Assembly: GCA_903873165.1 (NCBI GenBank)
Contig: CAIQNQ010000102.1
Span: 1-32,109 of the forward strand
Length of the DNA stretch: 32,109 nt
Direction of reading: 5' to 3'
DNA from: an uncultured Methylococcaceae bacterium
Lineage (GTDB): Bacteria > Pseudomonadota > Gammaproteobacteria > Methylococcales > Methylomonadaceae
Below the pieces are notes generated by a model, which had not been told where the DNA came from, ran no database searches, and was given only the letters and a program-made list of their open reading frames with translations. Positions within the stretch are counted from its first letter, which is position 1, and the number at the start of each line of letters is the position of its first letter. The translations under genes and the position numbers were made by a program. Of this stretch, positions 26,103 through 32,109 are shown piece by piece.

Positions 26103-26993
26103 ATGAAAGGCATTATATTAGCGGGCGGCAGTGGCACTCGGCTTTACCCCATTACCAAAGGCGTCAGTAAACAATTAACACCTATTTACGACAAACCCAT
26201 GATTTATTATCCCTTATCGGTGCTGATGTTATCAGGTATTAAAGAGATATTAATCATTTCTACCCCGCACGATCTACCGCGTTTTGAGGACTTATTAGGT
26301 GATGGTTCAGACATAGGCTTAACTCTCTCTTATAAAGTACAACCGTCTCCTGACGGCTTGGCACAAGCGTTTATCTTGGGTGAAGAATTTATTGGTCAAG
26401 AGGATGTTTGTATGGTGTTGGGAGACAATATCTTTTATGGTCACGGTTTAGTCGATATGTTAAATCAAGCGGTTGCCAATGTATCCCATCATAATAAAGC
26501 CACTGTGTTTGGTTATCATGTCAAAGACCCCGATCAATACGGTGTGGTTGATTTTGATAGTCAGGGCAACGCCTTAAGTCTTGAAGAAAAACCTCTGAAG
26601 CCTAAAAGTAACTATGCTGTGGTGGGCTTATATTTTTACCCCAATAGTGTAGTTGAAATCGCTAAAAACATTAAGCCTTCTGCCCGAGGCGAATTAGAAA
26701 TAACGACGGTTAACCAAACCTATTTAGAGCAAGGTGATTTAAAAGTAGAATTAATGGGCCGTGGTTTTGCCTGGTTAGATACTGGTACACATGAATCGTT
26801 ACTGGATGCTTCTAACTTTATTCAGACCATCGAAAAGAGACAGGGTTTAAAAGTGGCCTGTATTGAAGAAATTGCTTTTGAAATGGGCTATATTTCCAAA
26901 GCTGAGCTGATTAACTTAGCTCAACCCTTGTTAAAAAACCAATACGGCCAATATTTGCTGCGCCGTGCCGAAGAAGGAGAAACACGGATATGA
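26103..26993 (+). CDS. rfbA: Glucose-1-phosphate thymidylyltransferase
   Basis: Makes dTDP-glucose from dTTP and glucose 1-phosphate, step 1 of dTDP-L-rhamnose synthesis. The nucleotidyltransferase signature is at the N terminus, [20 protein letters not shown], followed by [26 protein letters not shown]. Also visible are [13 protein letters not shown] (metal-binding Asp), [38 protein letters not shown] and [15 protein letters not shown]. At 296 aa it is normal. It is the first of four rhamnose genes ordered A-C-D-B and overlaps rfbC by 4 nt. Confidence 0.96.
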   Translation: MKGIILAGGSGTRLYPITKGVSKQLTPIYDKPMIYYPLSVLMLSGIKEILIISTPHDLPRFEDLLGDGSDIGLTLSYKVQPSPDGLAQAFILGEEFIGQEDVCMVLGDNIFYGHGLVDMLNQAVANVSHHNKATVFGYHVKDPDQYGVVDFDSQGNALSLEEKPLKPKSNYAVVGLYFYPNSVVEIAKNIKPSARGELEITTVNQTYLEQGDLKVELMGRGFAWLDTGTHESLLDASNFIQTIEKRQGLKVACIEEIAFEMGYISKAELINLAQPLLKNQYGQYLLRRAEEGETRI

Positions 26994-27556
26994 AGTTTAT
27001 TAGAACCGAAATTCCAGACGTCATTATCATAGAGCCTACTGTATTTGGCGATGAACGTGGCTATTTTGTTGAGACTTTTCGCCAAGATAAGCTCAATGAG
27101 TTCTTAGGCTTTGACATCAACTTTATCCAAGATAATGAATCCAAATCCAGCTATGGGGTATTAAGAGGTTTACATTATCAATTAGCCCCAGCCGCTCAAA
27201 CCAAGTTAGTGCGGGTTATCAAAGGCAAAGTGTTAGATGTTGCCGTCGATATAAGAACGGGTAGCCCTACTTTTGGGCAGTATGTGAGTGTTGAGTTATC
27301 AGAGCAAAACAAACGCCAATTATTAGTGCCTCGCGGCTTTGCGCATGGTTTTGTCGTCTTAGAAGATGACACTGTCTTTGCCTACAAAGTAGATAACTAT
27401 TATTCTCCAGAGAATGATCGTGGTATTGCCTTTGATGATCCCGCATTAGGTATCAACTGGAAAGTAGATAAAGACCGCTTAAAACTATCCGCTAAAGACA
27501 CCCAGCAGGTCTTATTAGCCAAGGCCGAAGTGTTTAATGGCGGGTCATTGTATTAA
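26990..27556 (+). CDS. rfbC: dTDP-4-dehydrorhamnose 3,5-epimerase
   Basis: A cupin epimerase acting on dTDP-4-keto-6-deoxyglucose, step 3 of the pathway. Recognisable elements are [39 protein letters not shown] (with the catalytic His), [20 protein letters not shown], and [29 protein letters not shown] (catalytic Tyr region). At 188 aa it is normal. It overlaps rfbA by ATGA, and is separated from rfbD by a REP-like inverted element that begins directly after its stop. Confidence 0.96.
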   Translation: MKFIRTEIPDVIIIEPTVFGDERGYFVETFRQDKLNEFLGFDINFIQDNESKSSYGVLRGLHYQLAPAAQTKLVRVIKGKVLDVAVDIRTGSPTFGQYVSVELSEQNKRQLLVPRGFAHGFVVLEDDTVFAYKVDNYYSPENDRGIAFDDPALGINWKVDKDRLKLSAKDTQQVLLAKAEVFNGGSLY

Positions 27557-27621
27557 GCCTTCGACAGGCTCAATACAAACGGCTTGGGATAGATAGCGTT
27601 CGTAGTGAGTCTGTAAAACCC
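27557..27621. repeat. REP-like inverted repeat element between rfbC and rfbD
   Basis: Starting directly after the rfbC stop is CCTTCGACAGGCTCAATAC followed by AAACGG (27558-27582), then about 13 nt. A degenerate inverted copy follows at 27596-27621, whose reverse complement reads ACAGACTCACTACGAACGC. The two arms agree at ACAG-CTCA-TAC-AACG, with scattered substitutions. From memory, sequences of the form CCTTCGACAGGCTCA...ACGAACGG are dispersed in many bacterial genomes as short intergenic repeats. I therefore call this a REP/BIME-like element. It could fold into an mRNA hairpin inside the rhamnose operon. Confidence 0.7.
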
Positions 27622-27643
27622 TGCATAAATAATGGAAAATAAC

Positions 27644-28519
27644 ATGAAATGTATTTTAGTCACGGGTGCCAATGGTCAACTGGGATCAGAACTTCAGCAA
27701 CTGGCTCCTTTACATCCTGAACTTCACTTTACTTTTATCACCCGTCAGGAACTTGATTTAAGTGCCAGTGACACTATCAGTACTTGGTTTGCCGATAAAC
27801 ACTTTGATGTGATTATTAATTGCGCCGCGTATACCGCCGTCGATAAAGCCGAAACAGAGCCGGATTTAGCTCATGCCATTAATGGCACCGCAGTGGCAAA
27901 CTTAGCCACCATTGCTAAAGCCCAACACAGCAGTTTAATCCATGTTTCCACCGATTATGTGTTTGCTGGCCAAAACTTTCGACCTTATCAAGAAACCGAT
28001 CCGACTGACCCGCAAGGCTTATATGGTGCGAGTAAACTGGCAGGGGAACAAGCCCTATTAAGCATTAATCCCGCAAAATCAGTGATCATTCGCACAGCTT
28101 GGGTGTATTCGCAATTTGGCAATAACTTTGTCAAGACAATGTTACGCCTAGGTAAAGAACGCGCTGAATTAGGGGTGATTTATGATCAGGTCGGCTCGCC
28201 AACGTCAGCACGAGATTTAGCGGCCGCCATCTTAAGTATCATCGAACATCCCAAATTAGCTAGCTTAACGGGTACTGAAATTTATCACTACAGTAATGAA
28301 GGTGTCTGTAGTTGGTATGATTTTGCTAAAGCTATTTTTAGTTATTCGGGCTTAAGTTGTTTGGTGAAACCTTTAGAAACCAAAGATTACCCAACACCGG
28401 CAAAACGCCCGCATTACAGCTTGCTAAATAAAGCTAAAATTAAACACGATTTTGAAATCACTATTCCTTATTGGCAAGATAGTTTAAAAGCTTGTCTTCA
28501 CAGCTTAAACGGTAAATAA
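27644..28519 (+). CDS. rfbD: dTDP-4-dehydrorhamnose reductase
   Basis: The final step: NAD(P)H-dependent reduction giving dTDP-L-rhamnose. A short-chain dehydrogenase with MKCILVTGANGQLGSEL at the N terminus, DVIINCAAYTAVDKAE, HVSTDYVFAG, the catalytic YGASKLAGE (YxxxK), RTAWVYSQFGNNFVKTML and DQVGSPTSARDLA. I start it at the ATG at 27644, which has a GGAAA about 6 nt upstream and gives the canonical family start. An ATG at 27632 would add MENN. The protein is about 291 aa, a usual length, and rfbB begins one base after its stop. Confidence 0.95.
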   Translation: MKCILVTGANGQLGSELQQLAPLHPELHFTFITRQELDLSASDTISTWFADKHFDVIINCAAYTAVDKAETEPDLAHAINGTAVANLATIAKAQHSSLIHVSTDYVFAGQNFRPYQETDPTDPQGLYGASKLAGEQALLSINPAKSVIIRTAWVYSQFGNNFVKTMLRLGKERAELGVIYDQVGSPTSARDLAAAILSIIEHPKLASLTGTEIYHYSNEGVCSWYDFAKAIFSYSGLSCLVKPLETKDYPTPAKRPHYSLLNKAKIKHDFEITIPYWQDSLKACLHSLNGK

Positions 28520-28520
28520 C

Positions 28521-29525
28521 ATGAAATCACTCTTAGTCACCGGATGTGCCGGCTTTATTGGCAGTAATTTTGTCCCCTACTTTGTTGAGAAATACCCAGA
28601 GTATCAAATCATTAATCTGGATTTGCTCACTTACGCAGGTAACTTACAGAACTTAACAGAAATAGCGGGGCATGAACGCTACACGTTTGTCGAAGGTGAT
28701 ATCTGTGACCGGACTTTAGTCGAGCGGTTATTTGAGCTGCATGATATTCGTGGGGTGATTCATTTTGCGGCTGAAAGTCATGTGGATAATTCGATTAAGA
28801 ACCCCGGTGTGTTTGTGCAAACCAATGTGAATGGTACTTTTACGCTGATTGATGTGGCGTATAAATATTGGCTGGAAAAACCCTTCACCTTTAAAGCCGG
28901 ATATGAAGATTGTCGTTTTCATCATATCTCGACTGACGAAGTGTATGGCACTTTAGGGGAAACCGGCTTATTTACCGAAAGCACACCTTATGCGCCTAAC
29001 TCGCCTTATTCTGCCAGTAAAGCCGGCAGTGATATGATAGTGCGTAGTTATTATCACACCTATGGGATGAACACAGTCATTACTAATTGTTCTAATAATT
29101 ACGGCCCTAAACAACATAATGAGAAACTCATCCCCACCATCATCCGTAAGGCCATCGGCGGTGAGTTAATCCCTATTTATGGTGACGGTAAGAATATTCG
29201 CGACTGGTTGTATGTCTTGGATCATTGCAAAGGCATTGACTTGGTGTATCATGATGGCAAGGTCGGTGAAGTGTATAACATCGGCGGTCGCAATGAGCGC
29301 ACTAATAATTACATTGCCGATAAAGTGTGTGAGATTTTAGATGGTTTAAGACCCAAACCTGAAGGCAGCTATAAAGATCAACTTAACTTTGTTGAAGATA
29401 GAGCTGGACACGATAGACGTTACGCCATTGATGCCACTAAGATAGAAACAGAGCTGGGCTGGCAAGCGGATGAAAACTTTGAAACGGGTATTGTAAAGAC
29501 CATTGAATGGTATTTAAACCGCTGA
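28521..29525 (+). CDS. rfbB: dTDP-glucose 4,6-dehydratase
   Basis: Converts dTDP-glucose to dTDP-4-keto-6-deoxyglucose, step 2. An extended SDR: VTGCAGFIGSNFVPYF (NAD-binding GxxGxxG), HFAAESHVDNSIKNP, HHISTDEVYGTLGE (catalytic Thr-Asp-Glu), YSASKAGSDMIVRSYYHTYG (YxxxK), NCSNNYGPKQHNEKLIPT and DGKNIRDWLYVLDHCKGID. At 334 aa it is slightly shorter than E. coli RfbB (361). It is last in the A-C-D-B set. No glycosyltransferase or rhamnan assembly gene follows in the window, so the consumer of the nucleotide sugar lies elsewhere. Confidence 0.96.
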   Translation: MKSLLVTGCAGFIGSNFVPYFVEKYPEYQIINLDLLTYAGNLQNLTEIAGHERYTFVEGDICDRTLVERLFELHDIRGVIHFAAESHVDNSIKNPGVFVQTNVNGTFTLIDVAYKYWLEKPFTFKAGYEDCRFHHISTDEVYGTLGETGLFTESTPYAPNSPYSASKAGSDMIVRSYYHTYGMNTVITNCSNNYGPKQHNEKLIPTIIRKAIGGELIPIYGDGKNIRDWLYVLDHCKGIDLVYHDGKVGEVYNIGGRNERTNNYIADKVCEILDGLRPKPEGSYKDQLNFVEDRAGHDRRYAIDATKIETELGWQADENFETGIVKTIEWYLNR

Positions 29526-29681
29526 TTAGTTTTATAACTGACTAAGCAGGGTTTGTTGAATTTAACAAGTATGGTGTAATTGCCGACTAGTGATCTACCT
29601 CAGACCCTTGCCTGTTTGCTTAAAACCAGTTTGGGTATAAAGCGGCCGGGGTTTAATAGGGGCAAGATTAATATTGAGCTG

Positions 29682-29930
29682 CTATTTCCAAGGCTTCTCT
29701 TGTTTCATCCTAGGCTTCTCCTGCTTCATCCGAGGTTTCTCTTGTTTCATCCTAAGCTTCTCCTGTTCCATCCTAGGCTTCTCCTGCTTCATCCTAGGCT
29801 TCTCTTGTTTCATCCTAGGTTTCTCTTGTTCCATCCTAGGCTTCTCCTGTTTCATCCGAGGCTTCTCCTGTTTCATCCGAGGCTTCTCTTGGTTCATCCT
29901 AAGGTTTGGAAATTGAAAACCAAGCATCAT
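29682..29930 (-). CDS. Possible small repetitive protein, (MKQEKPR)n
   Basis: An 82-codon frame starting ATGATG, with a unique N terminus MMLGFQFPNLR, then heptapeptides MKQEKPR with variants MNQEKPR, MEQEKPR and MEQEKLR, ending PWK. The product would be strongly charged, lysine- and glutamate-rich and disordered or helical. It runs in the same direction as, and 55 bp downstream of, the secreted-protein gene ending at 29985, so it could be co-transcribed. There is no good Shine-Dalgarno. By my count 12 of 16 differences between units are synonymous in this frame, versus about 10 and 9 in the two open plus-strand frames, weak support for coding. It may equally be a non-coding minisatellite. 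Confidence 0.3.
   Translation of the reverse strand: MMLGFQFPNLRMNQEKPRMKQEKPRMKQEKPRMEQEKPRMKQEKPRMKQEKPRMEQEKLRMKQEKPRMKQEKPRMKQEKPWK
29692..29901. repeat. 21-bp tandem repeat, ten units (minisatellite)
   Basis: Ten uninterrupted 21-bp units start at 29692, 29713, 29734, 29755, 29776, 29797, 29818, 29839, 29860 and 29881. The plus-strand unit begins GGCTTCTC and ends TTCATCCTA or TTCATCCGA. Variable positions within the unit are 1, 3, 9, 12, 14 and 20. Read on the minus strand the unit encodes the heptapeptide MKQEKPR. Units differ by point changes only, with no length variation, indicating expansion by slippage or recombination followed by mild divergence. Confidence 0.97.
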
Positions 29931-29984
29931 TTAAAACAAGCTAAAACCCATATAATTCCAAGAAAAACAACGCTGTATAATCGA

Positions 29985-31079
29985 TCAACTTGCTTGCTTT
30001 GCCAGAATAATTCTCGCTAAATTACGTAAACCATCAGAGGATATTTCTAAACCAAACGGCGCACCTATTTTCTCAAGCTCATACATAACATCAGTCGCCG
30101 CAATAAAAGTAACATACTGCAAGGCTTTAACTTCAGGTAATTGATGAGACAATTCCTTTAACTGCGGCGCTAAACGTTCCCAAGTATCTGTAAAAAAAAC
30201 TCTAACAGGATCTTCGCCTTTAGAGTTATCCGTGCTTAACCCCGCTTGTAATGCTACCTTTGCCTCCACTAATGTTTCCGTTAAAGCCGCTTTTAAATCT
30301 GGGGTTTGCGCATCATCTACCGCTTTTTCTATAGACTGCGTTAAAAAAGTATTCCATTTATCCCATTGAGCTTGCCATTGTTTTTGCTCTACTTCAGTCA
30401 ATGGAGCCGCCACTTTTTTAGGATGAGCTTTAGAAGCAGTCGGCGCATTAAAAGCTAAACGCAACGCCACGGCATTTTCCTTAGCGGTTACCTCAGTAAA
30501 TCGTAAACTATTTAATAAAATTAACACCTCACCGACCTGCTCTTCAGGTAAATACTCATGCAAAGTTTTTTCAATATCGCCGCGTGAAGCATTTAAATCT
30601 AACTTAAGACCAGAGAGCGCAGGCGCTACAAACTGAGTAATCAAATCTTGGATTTTAGGATCATTCAACTGCTGACCTTGGAGATCAGAGACGTTAACTT
30701 GAGTAATCGGTAAACTTAATACGGTCTTATCTTTGTTAATGGTCGGTTTTTGCAGCGTCTCCAGATTCCCTTGCCAATCAATCAATTTAAGACACTTCCC
30801 CCCCAAACTTGCACCAATCCGCGCTTGGACATGATTCTGCAATTTAATCTGTTGCTGCTGCCCGGATACTTTTAAATCAGACAACTTTAAATAACTACAA
30901 CCCTTTTTATCACTCCAAACCTCAGCAGTTTGCCCCTCCCCTTTATACAACTCATTCAGCACTTCTTTTCTAATAAGATTGTAGTCTAGGTCAATAGGCA
31001 GGGTAATTTGTTTGGCAAAGCTAGAGGCGGAACACAGCATTAATGGGAGGATTAATGCAAAAGTTGTCGGTTTATTCAT
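29985..31079 (-). CDS. Secreted protein of unknown function
   Basis: A 364-aa protein I do not recognise. I start it at the ATG at 31079 (MNKPTTFALILPLMLCSASS), which has an AAGG Shine-Dalgarno 8 nt upstream. An in-frame ATG ten codons earlier spoils the signal peptide. The signal peptide likely ends at SFAKQ. The mature protein has two cysteines, in KKGCSYLKL and GGKCLKLIDW, probably a disulfide. The N-terminal half looks beta-rich (LKVSGQQQQIKLQNHVQARIG, LSLPITQVNVSDLQGQQL). A helical C-terminal half starts near VEQKQWQAQWDKWNTFL. It lies 55 bp downstream of the surface-protein gene on the same strand, suggesting an operon. Periplasmic location is inferred. Confidence 0.75.
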   Translation of the reverse strand: MNKPTTFALILPLMLCSASSFAKQITLPIDLDYNLIRKEVLNELYKGEGQTAEVWSDKKGCSYLKLSDLKVSGQQQQIKLQNHVQARIGASLGGKCLKLIDWQGNLETLQKPTINKDKTVLSLPITQVNVSDLQGQQLNDPKIQDLITQFVAPALSGLKLDLNASRGDIEKTLHEYLPEEQVGEVLILLNSLRFTEVTAKENAVALRLAFNAPTASKAHPKKVAAPLTEVEQKQWQAQWDKWNTFLTQSIEKAVDDAQTPDLKAALTETLVEAKVALQAGLSTDNSKGEDPVRVFFTDTWERLAPQLKELSHQLPEVKALQYVTFIAATDVMYELEKIGAPFGLEISSDGLRNLARIILAKQAS

Positions 31080-31134
31080 TACTTTACCTTGATTAAAATT
31101 GCTACGCATGGTGTTCTGCTAATCGCTTAACTAA

Positions 31135-32109
31135 TTACAAATAGCTTAACACGCCATGCGCCGAATCAAAATGGACATGACTAGGATTAATCCCCACTAA
31201 TTGAATTAACTCATCACCGGCACTGATAGTCGATATTTTTTCCGGCGTAGAATGCGAACCATCCCGGATTAATACTTTAGTATTTCCCCCTTCAACCCAC
31301 ATAGCAAATTGGCCTGCTTTATGGGTGGGTGCTAAGCCAAGCGCTTTTTCTACAGCGGCAATTTTAAGTGCCGAGGTATTATCTTTTGGGTCAAATGTTG
31401 CCATTCCCTTAGCATTAATTGCGGCAGTACCCGTTGTTGCACCGTTATGAGCTACAGTTGTTAACACTATATTCTTTCCAGACACATCACTATAACTAAT
31501 TGAATCTCCGACACTCCAACCCTTTATACTGTCATAATGACTTGCTGAAGGAGTACCATGCACATTAGCAGAAAAATCTAACTTCTCATGTTTTACAGAA
31601 GTCGCATCAATATTGATATTTAATGTCCCTGCAATCTTATTAAGTACATCTTTATTGGCTATAAACTGACTGGCGGTAATTGTTTTAGTGGGAGCCTTAG
31701 TTAAACTAATTGAACTGATATGACCATTACGCAACTGAGTATGCAAATCTGCTATATAAGTGTATACATTATCACCTGAATCCTTGACTGCTAAATGATA
31801 ATTCCCTATTTTATTTAAGACCATTGCATCACGACGGACTTGGGTTGCTGATACTTTTAAATCTACCAGTGTTTTATCGGTTTGAGTAATTGCTGTAATC
31901 TTAGCTAAAGTATCTTGTAATACATTTAAATTCGCAGCAATATTGGCGCCGGTATCTGATATCTTAATTGAAGATACATGCTGGGTATCAAGCAATACTT
32001 TCGTAACATTTGCCGCTAAGACTCCCGAAATATTCAGTTTGTACGCACCATTATTTAACAAGGCTAAGGCTTTCGTATCATTAACTAACTGGGTTGCTGT
32101 AATATTTAA
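31135..32109 (-). CDS. C-terminal part of a large repeat-rich, probably secreted surface protein
   Basis: The reading frame is open through the right window edge, so only the last 324 codons are seen. The edge begins LNITATQLVNDTKALALLNN. The sequence consists of degenerate units of roughly 80-90 residues combining strands and short helices. HVSSIKISDTGANIAANLNVLQ compares with HISSISLTKAPTKTITASQF, and LNITATQLVNDTKALALL with LKVSATQVRRDAMVLNKI. The sequence V.SI.ISDTGANIAANL is typical of long bacterial extracellular repeat proteins. The last 120 residues differ: a beta-rich module ending in WVEGGNTKVLIRDGS and AGDELIQLVGINPSHVHF. It resembles C-terminal target regions of type I secreted proteins. 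No RTX nonapeptides are visible. Adhesion is inferred only. Confidence 0.72.
   Translation of the reverse strand, partial: LNITATQLVNDTKALALLNNGAYKLNISGVLAANVTKVLLDTQHVSSIKISDTGANIAANLNVLQDTLAKITAITQTDKTLVDLKVSATQVRRDAMVLNKIGNYHLAVKDSGDNVYTYIADLHTQLRNGHISSISLTKAPTKTITASQFIANKDVLNKIAGTLNINIDATSVKHEKLDFSANVHGTPSASHYDSIKGWSVGDSISYSDVSGKNIVLTTVAHNGATTGTAAINAKGMATFDPKDNTSALKIAAVEKALGLAPTHKAGQFAMWVEGGNTKVLIRDGSHSTPEKISTISAGDELIQLVGINPSHVHFDSAHGVLSYL

Larger units (their letters stand above)
29526..29984. other. Intergenic accessory region containing a minisatellite
   Basis: About 460 bp between rfbB and a minus-strand secreted-protein gene. The first 165 bp hold nothing recognisable. The middle is a ten-copy 21-bp tandem array (separate entry). 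The last 80 bp is an AT-rich spacer. Because the unit is a multiple of three and has no stop in several frames, long open frames appear on both strands. Only the minus-strand one has a plain ATG start. Confidence 0.6.

Noticed and set aside
29692-29901. CRISPR array
   Set aside because: The 21-bp units are directly adjacent with no spacers, so this is a tandem minisatellite.
29580-30020. Long plus-strand frames (146 and 80 codons) through the minisatellite
   Set aside because: They start at weak positions, are leucine/phenylalanine/histidine repeats created by the 21-bp unit having no stops, and one runs into the antisense of a real gene. The minus frame keeps more synonymous differences.

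Overview
The window is a compact, AT-rich bacterial chromosome segment. It is almost certainly from a gammaproteobacterium: it has the order rpsB-tsf-pyrH-frr-uppS-cdsA-dxr-rseP with map-glnD divergent from rpsB, an xseB-ispA-dxs operon, a gap-pykA pair, DsbD plus DsbC, and UvrD. A methanotroph-like (Methylococcales) origin is possible, but nothing here proves it. The plus-strand start contains the 5' end of dxs, running off the left edge on the minus strand.

Layout. 1-1439: minus-strand isoprenoid operon xseB-ispA-dxs. 1440-2426: nearly 1 kb with no recognisable gene. 2427-5702: a small exported protein, then convergent dsbD (with a duplicated N-terminal periplasmic domain) and a DUF2892 membrane protein. 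5817-10546: uvrD, then the convergent gap-pykA glycolytic pair. 10857-13368: ychF, a CAU-anticodon tRNA with a full-consensus promoter overlapping the ychF stop codon, and a Sua5/TsaC-type threonylcarbamoyl-AMP synthase. 13474-14202: dsbC. 14272-21611: the large minus-strand rpsB-to-rseP cluster, joining translation (S2, EF-Ts, RRF), UMP kinase, undecaprenyl-PP and CDP-diacylglycerol synthesis, DXP reductoisomerase and the site-2 protease. 21889-25996: map-glnD and a small exported protein. 26103-29525: the four-gene dTDP-L-rhamnose set rfbA-rfbC-rfbD-rfbB, with a REP-like inverted element between rfbC and rfbD. 29526-32109: accessory end, with a ten-copy 21-bp minisatellite, a secreted protein of unknown function, and the C-terminal part of a large repeat-rich, probably secreted surface protein that runs off the right edge.

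How the genes fit together. Two isoprenoid loci (xseB-ispA-dxs and uppS/dxr) supply the MEP pathway, farnesyl-PP and the undecaprenyl carrier. CdsA and RseP serve the envelope, and the dTDP-rhamnose genes feed surface polysaccharide. DsbD would keep DsbC reduced in the periplasm. Most of the window is ordinary core genome. I found no convincing new multi-gene system. The features most worth a second look are the minisatellite/secreted-protein/surface-protein end, the double DsbD-alpha domain, the REP-like element and the gene-free kilobase near the left end.
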